Of a stretch of DNA of 42,478 nt, positions 33,216 through 39,834 are shown in pieces. Origin of the DNA: a virus. A program made the position numbers and the translations under genes. The stretch is taken from positions 1 through 42,478 of IMG/VR virus record IMGVR_UViG_3300042452_000846. One strand, 5' to 3'. Every line of letters starts with the position of its first letter. Positions within the stretch are counted from its first letter, which is position 1. Under the pieces are notes generated by a model, which saw nothing but the letters and a program-made list of their open reading frames with translations, did no database searches and was not told the origin of the DNA.

Positions 33216-33389
33216 ATGAACGTAGATGAGGCGATGGAAGAGGCTCGGCAGTTTGGCGAGCAAGAGTCCAAAGACATGCTGTTTGCCGAGCATATTGCGA
33301 TTCTGTTAGCTATCGAAGTCGAGCGGCTACGTGGTGAGCTTGCCGCAGCGGTGCAAACACTTAAACGAAACGGATGGGGTGCTGAATGA
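33216..33389 (+). CDS. Small helical protein, 57 residues (duplicate pair, copy 1)
   Basis: MNVDEAMEEARQFGEQESKD...EVERLRGELAAAVQ. It is mostly one long helix and starts like the next gene (MNVDEAM) and shares EVERLRGEL, so the two are a tandem duplication; the DNA is also nearly identical over the first 20 or so bases. Its stop overlaps the ATG of copy 2 (ATGA). Too short to be picked up by length filters. Confidence 0.68.
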   Translation: MNVDEAMEEARQFGEQESKDMLFAEHIAILLAIEVERLRGELAAAVQTLKRNGWGAE

Positions 33390-33748
33390 ACGTGGATGAG
33401 GCGATGGCGATTGCAGACTCTAGCAACTTTGCGGCTGAGTGGTATGACGGTAGGTTGATTGAAGCCGTGGGTGTATTACGAAAGGAAGTCGAGCGGCTGC
33501 GTGGTGAGTTGTCCGCAGAAGGAACGGCTGGAGAACTTATTCTTCAAGACTACAGAGATTTGCGGATTGAGAACAAACGGCTCGTTGCCGAACTGGCCAA
33601 GGCCAAAGCGGCGAGCGTGGTGCCGGTCATTACGCTTGACTGCTACACGGTCAACCATGAAATCCATGTCGCCTGCCGTTCTTTGCAGGATTGTCACAAG
33701 TTGTCGCTTTGGCTACGCGACCGCATAAAGGAAAGGGGCGAGGGGTGA
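33386..33748 (+). CDS. Coiled-coil protein, 120 residues (duplicate pair, copy 2)
   Basis: MNVDEAMAIADSSNF...KEVERLRGELSAEG, a coil (ENKRLVAELAKAKA), then a small C-terminal domain VVPVITLDCYTVNHEIHVACRSLQDCHKL. The first half matches the preceding gene, and the second half is new. Starts in overlap with copy 1's stop and ends in overlap with the GTG of the next gene. Confidence 0.7.
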   Translation: MNVDEAMAIADSSNFAAEWYDGRLIEAVGVLRKEVERLRGELSAEGTAGELILQDYRDLRIENKRLVAELAKAKAASVVPVITLDCYTVNHEIHVACRSLQDCHKLSLWLRDRIKERGEG

Positions 33749-34008
33749 GCGAGGAAACCTACAGGCAAGTCGGATTCTGTCCGAGGTGCGACTACGCAAT
33801 CGACCAAATCGGAATAAGGGCAATGCGGCTCGACTTACCTTGCCCGCGATGCAACGAGGGAATGATTTTCGACTTCTACAGATACGGGTCAGAAATACAC
33901 AGGCAGAGGCGGCGACTTTGGGAGTTAGGCGAAGTCAAAGGCTTTCCTCCGCCATTTCCAGACAATAGCGGCGAGGAATGGAAAGACAACCCACCTCCCA
34001 CAACCTAA
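33745..34008 (+). CDS. Zn-ribbon protein, 87 residues, GTG start
   Basis: GTG 33745 overlaps the previous stop (GTGA) behind GGCGAGG. FCPRCDYAIDQI and LPCPRCNEGM give two CxxC pairs 25 or so residues apart, a zinc ribbon. C-terminus is charged, then Pro-rich (FPPPFPDNSGEE). The frame stays open upstream, but the overlap start is best supported. Confidence 0.7.
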   Translation: MSEETYRQVGFCPRCDYAIDQIGIRAMRLDLPCPRCNEGMIFDFYRYGSEIHRQRRRLWELGEVKGFPPPFPDNSGEEWKDNPPPTT

Positions 34009-34092
34009 ACCGAGCGGGAGTTTCCGAAATTTGTTTTGGGAACATCAAGCCAAGAGTTTTGACATTAGCCATTAAAACGCAAAGGAGTGCTT

Positions 34093-34446
34093 GTGCATAA
34101 GCCGTCGTTTCAAGTCTGGAAAGGCATTCTTGGTGATTTTGTCCCGCCAAGCCGCAAATCCGCGTTTGACGCGCACCTTGCTAGGCTGTGGGCGGCGTGG
34201 GGAAGCAGTCTGGAGATTGAGCAGCCCAAGCGACGTGAGCGAGAAGATTCTGATTTTGAAAAAGAACAGCAAGCCAAACGGAAGCTGGAGGTACAGGCTC
34301 AGTGGACCGAAGCGGAAAGAGCAAAGCGAAAAGAAGGAGTCGACATGGAGAAGAAAATAGCGGAGGCGGCCTGCGGCATTGCTTACATCGAGCGAAAAGC
34401 AGCCCTAGACAAGAAGCTAAAAGCAAAACGCAGCAACAAAGAATAG
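34093..34446 (+). CDS. Charged helical protein of unknown function, GTG start
   Basis: About 117 residues. GTG 34093 lies 5 bases after AAAGGAG; a GTG at 34087 overlaps the ribosome site. KPSFQVWKGILGDFVPPSRKSAFDAHLARLWAAWG is a possible folded part, followed by a long lysine/glutamate helix (EKEQQAKRKLEVQAQWTEAERAKRKEG). Its stop is the first base triplet of the palindrome at 34444. No family recognised. Confidence 0.68.
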   Translation: MHKPSFQVWKGILGDFVPPSRKSAFDAHLARLWAAWGSSLEIEQPKRREREDSDFEKEQQAKRKLEVQAQWTEAERAKRKEGVDMEKKIAEAACGIAYIERKAALDKKLKAKRSNKE

Positions 34447-34457
34447 GCAGGTGCCTA
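34444..34457. promoter_or_regulatory. Palindromic site TAGGCAGGTGCCTA (perfect), ribosome site in loop
   Basis: Perfect palindrome ending one base before ATG 34458. The loop holds AGGT, the only Shine-Dalgarno-like sequence for the NinG-type gene. A hairpin would hide it, or a bound protein would block the site. Confidence 0.65.
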
Positions 34458-34931
34458 ATGAAACGGACAGCACTTAAACGCAAGACTGGCCTGAAGCGAA
34501 CGGCCATCAAACGACGACCAGCCAAAAAAGGGTCGCTCAAATCACTGAAGAAAAAGGCTTGGGAGCTATTGAGCCGAGCTATTCGGCTTGAGAATCGAGA
34601 CAGCAGCGGCAGGGTTGAGTGCGTTAGCTGCAAGGTACGGCTTCCGTGGAACAAAGGAGTGCAGGCTGGGCATTTTATCGACGGGCGGTTTAATGCCATC
34701 CTCCTAGACGAGCGAGGCATTCATCCCCAGTGCTACGCTTGCAACGTGCTCTACAACGGTCGAAAGGAAGAGTATTTCGTGTTCATGGAGCAAACCTACG
34801 GTCGAGACGTGATTGACGAGCTTCGCCGGCTTCGGAATACGGAGCGGACATACACCGCCGAGGAGCTTCAAGGCTTGATTGCTGGCTACAAGCTGCGAAT
34901 CGCCGTCGCATTAGCAAAGCAAGGCCTGTAA
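34458..34931 (+). CDS. ninG: NinG/Rap-like HNH-type recombination protein
   Basis: 157 residues. Basic N-terminus (MKRTALKRKTGLKRTAIKRR), then CVSCKVRLPWNKGVQAGHFIDGR, IHPQCYACNVLYNGRKEEY and FMEQTYGRDVIDELRRL. This is the layout of lambda NinG (Rap), which promotes strand exchange and processes branched intermediates. Zn ligands CxxC...CxxC and the GHF histidine are present. It follows the recombination genes and overlaps the next gene by one base. Confidence 0.88.
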   Translation: MKRTALKRKTGLKRTAIKRRPAKKGSLKSLKKKAWELLSRAIRLENRDSSGRVECVSCKVRLPWNKGVQAGHFIDGRFNAILLDERGIHPQCYACNVLYNGRKEEYFVFMEQTYGRDVIDELRRLRNTERTYTAEELQGLIAGYKLRIAVALAKQGL

Positions 34932-35254
34932 TGTACGAATACAAAGCACTGGTAATCCGAGTCATAGACGGCGACACGCTAGACGTGGACATTGACCTCG
35001 GCCTTGATATTCGGCAAAAAACTCGGCTTCGGCTCTTTGGCATCGACGCCGCTGAGCGCGCGACCGAACTTGGGAAATACGCCAAGCTAGACTTGGAAGT
35101 GATGTTTGCCGACAACCCAAACGTCATCGTGCAAACCAAGAAAGACAAAACTGAGAAATACGGGCGGTATCTGGCCGTGGTCTTGCTCCCTAGCGGAATC
35201 GTGCTGAACGACTGGCTGCTTGAAAAAGGCTACGCTAAACCGATGGGCGCATAA
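34931..35254 (+). CDS. Staphylococcal-nuclease-like (thermonuclease) protein
   Basis: 107 residues with no signal peptide, so it acts in the cytoplasm. RVIDGDTLDVDIDLG, RLRLFGIDAAE and DKTEKYGRYLAVV carry the catalytic Asp/Arg/Glu/Arg set of the SNase family (calcium-dependent cleavage of DNA or RNA). Family core is about 120-140, so it is compact. One-base overlap with NinG-like gene (TAATG). Last gene of the rightward operon. Confidence 0.9.
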   Translation: MYEYKALVIRVIDGDTLDVDIDLGLDIRQKTRLRLFGIDAAERATELGKYAKLDLEVMFADNPNVIVQTKKDKTEKYGRYLAVVLLPSGIVLNDWLLEKGYAKPMGA

Positions 35255-35285
35255 AAAAAGCCGGCCATCCTCACGGAGCCGGCTT
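35253..35285 (-). terminator. Intrinsic terminator, leftward
   Basis: AAGCCGGC and GCCGGCTT form an 8-bp stem, with TTTTTTT after it on the minus strand. It ends the virion transcript coming from the right. On the plus strand the T-run is short, so rightward termination would be weak. It separates convergent operons. Confidence 0.85.
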
Positions 35286-35311
35286 GCCCAAGCAGTGGCG
35301 TAACAAGACTG

Positions 35312-35914
35312 CTAGGCCTTGGTGGCGTTGATTGCGTTGGTCAAGCAGTACAGCGCGATGACGCGAGTTCGGCCAGCATTGCCTGCCGCTCCAACGGTCA
35401 CCACCCGAGAACGAAGCAGGCGATCCGTGGCTGCTCGCCGGTTGGTCCAATGAGTGTTTGTGCCGATGTTGTACGCGCCGGCCTTGCCGCCAGACTGGCT
35501 AAAACTCAAAGACTCGCCTGCAAGCAAGTCGGTCGCCTTGAGGTTGACGGCAGTGTAAAATCCGTCCGCGTCGATTGCCACGCCAGCCGTCGTGTAGTCA
35601 CCGATCTCTAGCGACGCCGAAGTGGTCGCGGTCCAGAGAGCGTCGGCAATGACGATGATGTCGAGAATCTCCGCACCAGCCGGAATCGTAAAGTCGGCGG
35701 TGTAGGTTCCAGCGCCGGTAGTCTCCGTCAAAGAAGCTTCGACCGCAACGGCACCGCTGGCAGTTTGCCAGCCGCCAGTCGTGGCCGTGTCATTGTAAAC
35801 AAGCTGGGTCCGCAAGCTGTTGTCGTAAAAAGGCTGGCCATTTTCAGCATTAGCTGGGCGCTGCGCAGTCGTGCCGCTTAACTGCAAACCATTGAGTACC
35901 AGACGATCTGCCAT
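35312..35914 (-). CDS. Probable virion (head or tail) protein, 200 residues
   Basis: Beta-rich, low in charge, small-residue-rich (LNGLQLSGTTAQRPANAENG, TYTADFTIPAGAEILDIIVI, DRLLRSRVVTVGAAGNAGRTRV), as in tail or decoration proteins; no named family. GGGAG lies upstream of ATG 35914. It is isolated by terminators on both sides, which suggests high or specially timed expression. It could be the tail tube or a capsid-stabilising protein. Confidence 0.7.
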   Translation of the reverse strand: MADRLVLNGLQLSGTTAQRPANAENGQPFYDNSLRTQLVYNDTATTGGWQTASGAVAVEASLTETTGAGTYTADFTIPAGAEILDIIVIADALWTATTSASLEIGDYTTAGVAIDADGFYTAVNLKATDLLAGESLSFSQSGGKAGAYNIGTNTHWTNRRAATDRLLRSRVVTVGAAGNAGRTRVIALYCLTNAINATKA

Positions 35915-35935
35915 GTTTTCATTCTCCCAAAATGC

Positions 35936-35972
35936 AAAAAGCCGACTAAACCCACCTTGGGCTCAGCCGGCT
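35936..35972 (-). terminator. Strong intrinsic terminator between promoter and virion gene
   Basis: On the minus strand AGCCGGCT-GAGCCCA pairs with TGGGTTT-AGTCGGCT, 15 pairs with three G-U, loop AGG, followed by TTTTTG. It lies in the leader of the gene at 35312-35914, about 30 bases from a likely promoter at 36000-36027, and after the stop of the gene at 36015. Confidence 0.82.
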
Positions 35973-35999
35973 CTGTTATTCAGTCACCGTTTCGGGTTA

Positions 36000-36027
36000 A
36001 TTCTAGGCTCAAAACTATAACTGCCAA
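36000..36027 (-). promoter_or_regulatory. Leftward promoter TTGGCA-16-TAGAAT with overlapping palindrome-like site
   Basis: Read on the minus strand: TTGGCA (36022-36027), 16-base spacer, TAGAAT (36000-36005). GCCTA (right arm of the dispersed palindrome; full site TAGTTTTGAGCCTA, 36004-36017) runs into the -10 box in the same phase as at other promoters. Transcription would hit the terminator at 35936-35972 within about 30 bases. Confidence 0.6.
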
Positions 36028-36557
36028 ACCCAATTAACTCGAAAATCAAGGGTAATTCCAAGGAATGGGTAAGACTCGATTTCCTGCGGCGCTGTGCAGC
36101 CAGTGAGCGTTAATGTGTCGCAAAACAACGAATGGCCACTGCTATTTTTCGGCTCCCATCGCTTCCGAGTACCCGTGGAACCATCGTAGTCCACAAGCAA
36201 GGCCGACATAATCCGAGGCTTAATTACGCTAATCAGGCCGCGGTCTTCGTCGTACACCAAGCTCAGATTCAAATTATGCGGTTGCTCCGACTCCATTCTG
36301 GCCATCGGAGTGACGTAAATATGGCCGGCCTCCACAACCGCACAGGGGGGCTGCGTAGAGCGTTCGTAGCCCTCAGTGCCAAATACTCCGTTGGACACCG
36401 CCAAAGAGCAGCAGAGGTCAAAATCAGGGGCTCCACGGGGCAGTGGGGCGTCATCGAAATACAGGTTATCTGGACCAAAGAAATCGGGTATCTGGTCCAG
36501 CAGCCGATTCCTAAAAGCTTTCAGAATATCGACCTGCGAAACTTGAGCTATTTGCAT
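36015..36557 (-). CDS. Unrecognised virion-operon protein, 180 residues
   Basis: Alpha/beta protein with N-terminal helices (VDILKAFRNRLLDQIPDFFG) and a beta-rich rest ending in GITLDFRVNWVWQL. The layout and position resemble small tail-completion or head-tail joining proteins, but no family match is clear. It overlaps the preceding gene by 10 bases. The start is ATG 36557. Confidence 0.68.
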   Translation of the reverse strand: MQIAQVSQVDILKAFRNRLLDQIPDFFGPDNLYFDDAPLPRGAPDFDLCCSLAVSNGVFGTEGYERSTQPPCAVVEAGHIYVTPMARMESEQPHNLNLSLVYDEDRGLISVIKPRIMSALLVDYDGSTGTRKRWEPKNSSGHSLFCDTLTLTGCTAPQEIESYPFLGITLDFRVNWVWQL

Positions 36558-36841
36558 TTTCCGCCACCTGCGGAATTAACAGTGCCCTCAGCCTTTACCG
36601 GGCTTGAGTCGCCAATGCCGAGGGAGCTTGGCTGCCCGCTCAGGTTTCCCGGCGGAGGGTCGCCGATAAACTGCTCCGCCAGCTTGTGAACCGCGTCAAC
36701 CATCCCGGCTCGCTTCTCCTCGCTTGCTCCAGTCAGCCGGCATCGGTCGGCGATGTAAACCAGCAAGGTTTGAAAACAGCCTTCGGCCTGCGTTACGAGC
36801 CTGTCTCGCCCAAAAAACATCGTCGCGATTTTTTTGTCCAT
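36548..36841 (-). CDS. Unrecognised 97-residue protein
   Basis: N-terminal helical part (LVTQAEGCFQTLLVYIADRCRL...EKRAGMVDAVHKLAEQFIGD) and a Gly/Pro/Ser-rich tail. GGAG precedes ATG 36841, two bases after the previous stop. No family recognised; probably virion-related from operon position. Confidence 0.65.
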   Translation of the reverse strand: MDKKIATMFFGRDRLVTQAEGCFQTLLVYIADRCRLTGASEEKRAGMVDAVHKLAEQFIGDPPPGNLSGQPSSLGIGDSSPVKAEGTVNSAGGGKCK

Positions 36842-36843
36842 TC

Positions 36844-37206
36844 TTAAACTCCATCCCAGCCGCTACCAACATGAATCCGAAACGTCTGCGCGTCGTCGCC
36901 GAGTGTGATTGACGCAAAATAAGTGCCGGGAGAGGCAAACTTCGCATCTGGAATCGTCACCTCGACATTAAAGCCAGCCGGCCCGTCAACGCCGGGATTC
37001 CAGCGAGTGTCGGGAACCGCGAGTGTCCCCCGAGGAGGATTGTGAATTGATACCTGCGTACCAGTTGAATCAATTGAAGAGAAAGAGCCAAAGTCTTGAT
37101 TGAGCTTGACAGTCGCCGTGCCGGTCGTAATCGGAGACCCGCCGTTTGTTCGGAGCATCATCAAAAGCACGCAGTCTTGCCGCTCTGTCAGGATTTTAGT
37201 TCGCAT
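36844..37206 (-). CDS. Unrecognised beta-rich protein, 120 residues
   Basis: Ig-like or carbohydrate-module-like beta pattern (GTATVKLNQDFGSF, FNVEVTIPDAKFASPGTYFASITLGDDAQTFRIHV). It could be a surface-exposed virion domain. It overlaps the end of the glycosyltransferase gene by 11 bases. No named family. Confidence 0.65.
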   Translation of the reverse strand: MRTKILTERQDCVLLMMLRTNGGSPITTGTATVKLNQDFGSFSSIDSTGTQVSIHNPPRGTLAVPDTRWNPGVDGPAGFNVEVTIPDAKFASPGTYFASITLGDDAQTFRIHVGSGWDGV

Positions 37207-38437
37207 TGATTTGCACCAAAGGGCTTAAATCGGTACAGGTTGAGCAGCCTCGCACGCTGCCATTCAAGCATGACTCTTGACGCAAACTGCACTGGCCATG
37301 CAGCTTGCAGTCCCAAACCGTAATCGGTCTCTTTACGCATGGCCTGCTACCGGCCTGCATTGTATAGGCGATTTCGCCACGGTGAACGCAAAATAACTCG
37401 TCCTGAGCGACCTGCAACTCGGCCCTGCTGGGCTCTAAAACGTCTAGTTTTTCCGGCTGCTTCTCGCGGGGGCGGGTAATTTGCACCACACGGCTTGTCA
37501 TTGCCCTGTCAGAACAGGCAATACACCGCCTAGTGTCAGACTTGTTGATTCGCTGTAGAACACATTCGCCGTGCTTGGAGCATTGAAACACCGGCATCAA
37601 TTGATTGCTGTAAGGCGAATACTCGAATCGCCGCACTTCCCCAAGATGAACACAGCTTTGATTGGCGATTATTATTGTTTCGCCTTCTTTTTGAACCTGC
37701 ACCGCATCAAGACCGGATTTCTCCCAGCGGCTAGGCTTGCCAAATCTAGCTGCCAGAACAGACCTTAAGCCGGCGTCAAATGCAGCGTCGGACCAATTCA
37801 CGACCTGATTGCCTTGCAGGCAGTTTTCCCAAAACGACAGAGGCTTGTTTCCTCGAACATAAGCGAACCCGTCGCTGCCGTGCTTGCTCGGAGGGTTAAA
37901 CCGGTTTTGGTAAAGCACTTCAATCAAAAATTCGCCAACGCGGCCAGACAACTCGCCAAACAGCTTTAGAAGGTCCGCCTTTTCAAACGTCCAAGGCCAA
38001 TGAGTTGACGAATCCTTTGTCTTCCAGCCTCTCTTGCCGCATTCTTCTAGCGTTTTCCTGCGGCGCTCATGCCACGGACTGCCGCTAATCCTCGCAACAT
38101 CCATCTCGCTGTAATCGCCCGTGCCACGGCAGCGAGCAGTCATTAGGTCGCTGATTTCAATCTGATTCGAGAACACGGTATCGTCGCTGATAACCAAAAA
38201 CCGACCCGTTACAGCATCAGACCAGCAGGCCGTTAAAAGCTTGCTTTGCACGTCCTGCTCTCGACTGCCGTTCTCGGCCACATGCAGCCGCGCGCCCTTG
38301 TACCAGTCTGGAGGCCTGCCAATAACGACCGGAAACACCGAAGCGCCGGTAATGTTTCTCAGGCTGCGAATGCTCCAGCGAAGCTCATCACCTCTGGCTG
38401 CGTAATCAAGAAACGGGTAGACCGCAGCTATTCTCAT
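37196..38437 (-). CDS. Stealth/GT-like glycosyltransferase with two Cys/His modules
   Basis: 413 residues from ATG 38437, overlapping the previous stop (ATGA). AAVYPFLDYAARGDELRWSIRSLRN, VVIGRPPDWY and FLVISDDTVF resemble Stealth-type (sugar-phosphate transferring) or related glycosyltransferases, with DD as the metal-binding pair. The C-terminal third has two repeats: C-x-H-x-GEV...CSKHGECVL...CIAC and C-x-H-x-GEI...CKLHGQCSL...CSTC, each with about six Cys/His. I associate such modules with planctomycete glycosyltransferases; metal binding is likely, purpose unknown. It is the last of three sugar-transfer genes. Confidence 0.72.
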   Translation of the reverse strand: MRIAAVYPFLDYAARGDELRWSIRSLRNITGASVFPVVIGRPPDWYKGARLHVAENGSREQDVQSKLLTACWSDAVTGRFLVISDDTVFSNQIEISDLMTARCRGTGDYSEMDVARISGSPWHERRRKTLEECGKRGWKTKDSSTHWPWTFEKADLLKLFGELSGRVGEFLIEVLYQNRFNPPSKHGSDGFAYVRGNKPLSFWENCLQGNQVVNWSDAAFDAGLRSVLAARFGKPSRWEKSGLDAVQVQKEGETIIIANQSCVHLGEVRRFEYSPYSNQLMPVFQCSKHGECVLQRINKSDTRRCIACSDRAMTSRVVQITRPREKQPEKLDVLEPSRAELQVAQDELFCVHRGEIAYTMQAGSRPCVKRPITVWDCKLHGQCSLRQESCLNGSVRGCSTCTDLSPLVQINAN

Positions 38438-39135
38438 AACACGCACACCTTTGCGTTGGCTTTACTGCCCCGGGATTGATATGGGCGAGTTTCTTTACCG
38501 AACATCCACGGGTCTAGGGTGCTGCCTATATCCAAAACTTGAATCGTCGGCTGAAACTTCCGAAAAAAGTAAGGCAAAACTGTCCCGATTGGACCAGCCG
38601 CTATCAAAATCAGGCAGTCTTTCCAGTTGCTTGCTATTAGCTTCGCGTCCTCAAGCAGTTTTTCTTTAGCAGAAGCGTAATACCGAACACAATCTCCCGG
38701 CACGCCGTAAAAACCGCTCACGAAAAGAGGATAAGATGCAAAATCAGCCGCTTTTCGGTTTGCGATTAAAAAAACAGGCTTTCCAAACTGCGACAGTATA
38801 TCTATGAAGCGGTTGTAATTGCCATTCACAAACAGATTGGCGTAGGTCAATTCGCCTTGGCACTTTTTGCTTAAATACTGCTTGCCTTCGGGGTCGCAGC
38901 AACCGCACCCAATCCCCTGAATCAAGTCCTTGCAAGAAGCGGCTTCTTTCAGGTCTTCTGCAAGCAAACTTACACCTCCAGAAAAAGACCAGTCGTCAAC
39001 AAGCTTGATTTGCTTGCCTTGCATCAACTTCGCTTCGCCCTCACCAAATCGGCTTAACGCAATCGGCTCGCCGGCAATTACTCGACGCCAAACCTCTTCC
39101 AGTGCTTCGCCAAAACCTTCGTCTAGCCGTCGCAT
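38434..39135 (-). CDS. GT-D-type glycosyltransferase
   Basis: 233 residues from ATG 39135 (GGAAG upstream; a GTG at 39147 is possible). PIALSRFGEGEAKLMQG near the N-terminus is the R-x-G-x-GE motif of the GT-D (DUF1792) fold, followed by IGCGCCD and LILIAAGPIGTVLPYFF...VLDIGSTLDPWMF, matching that family. It probably transfers a sugar to a glycan or protein. Overlaps both glycosyltransferase neighbours. A near-perfect palindrome (38515-38528) lies in its coding sequence. Confidence 0.75.
   Translation of the reverse strand: MRRLDEGFGEALEEVWRRVIAGEPIALSRFGEGEAKLMQGKQIKLVDDWSFSGGVSLLAEDLKEAASCKDLIQGIGCGCCDPEGKQYLSKKCQGELTYANLFVNGNYNRFIDILSQFGKPVFLIANRKAADFASYPLFVSGFYGVPGDCVRYYASAKEKLLEDAKLIASNWKDCLILIAAGPIGTVLPYFFRKFQPTIQVLDIGSTLDPWMFGKETRPYQSRGSKANAKVCVL
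38515..38528. promoter_or_regulatory. Palindromic site TAGGGTGCTGCCTA (13/14) inside GT-D gene
   Basis: A one-mismatch copy within coding DNA. Could be a stoperator or chance; with 13 of 14 matches single copies can occur by chance. Confidence 0.4.
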
Positions 39136-39833
39136 AAAAGCTTCCACCCCATCGCCCGAAACCGTTGATACTCTTTTTCGTAACCATTCCAGCCGCTTTT
39201 CGTGTGACTTATCGCATGTTCATCGTGCCCGAGTTGTCTGCCAGACAAGCTACCCCACATTCGCAAGTCTGCGGCTGGATGGGGAGCCGTAAAAGTGTCA
39301 AAACCGTTGATTTGAGCAACATAACTTAAAGCCATGTCTTCTCCAGCGGTAAGGCAGCCGTCGTAAACATCCAAAACGCGACTGGCCAGCCAACGAGGAA
39401 AAAACCACGCATGACCCACCACATCTACCCTTTCCGCTTGGCTGCAAGACTTTTTCCAGCCAAAACTAGCGCCGCCTCGGTATCTATCCGCTGGCAGGCG
39501 GATGCCGTGCGATCCGTAAACCGCCCGATTTTTCCCGTAGCAATCCCGACAGTTTTCAAGCCAGCGCGAACCCGGCAGCGTGTCGTCGTCAAATACCGCA
39601 GTAAACTCGCAACTCATTAAACTAGCTGCGAGAAACCTTGGCCACACTCCAAGATTTTCACTTGCCTTGACAAAACGAATGCCTTTCGCCAAACACTCAA
39701 ATTCGTCATCCGGCCAGTCGTCGTTTCTCCATATCAATATTTCCTTGGGCTGAATTGTTTGCATCGCAATTGCATCCAATTGCAAGCGAACGTTTTTCCG
39801 TCTAAACGTGTTCAACACAACGCCAATTTGCAT
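39123..39833 (-). CDS. GT2-family (GT-A) glycosyltransferase
   Basis: 236 residues. IGVVLNTFRRKNVRLQLDAIAMQTIQPKEILIWRN is the nucleotide-sugar-binding N-terminus, FDDDTLPGSRWLENC the DXD-type metal motif, and GEDMALSYVAQ the acceptor/catalytic part. It probably uses a UDP- or GDP-sugar to glycosylate virion proteins or host surface glycan. ATG 39833 is one base from the large virion gene stop; it is the first of the three-gene sugar cassette. Confidence 0.85.
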   Translation of the reverse strand: MQIGVVLNTFRRKNVRLQLDAIAMQTIQPKEILIWRNDDWPDDEFECLAKGIRFVKASENLGVWPRFLAASLMSCEFTAVFDDDTLPGSRWLENCRDCYGKNRAVYGSHGIRLPADRYRGGASFGWKKSCSQAERVDVVGHAWFFPRWLASRVLDVYDGCLTAGEDMALSYVAQINGFDTFTAPHPAADLRMWGSLSGRQLGHDEHAISHTKSGWNGYEKEYQRFRAMGWKLLCDG

Positions 39834-39834
39834 A

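Noticed and set aside
36132-36689. Plus-strand frame of 185 codons
   Set aside because: It is antisense to two overlapping virion-operon genes and has no start signal or protein-like character.
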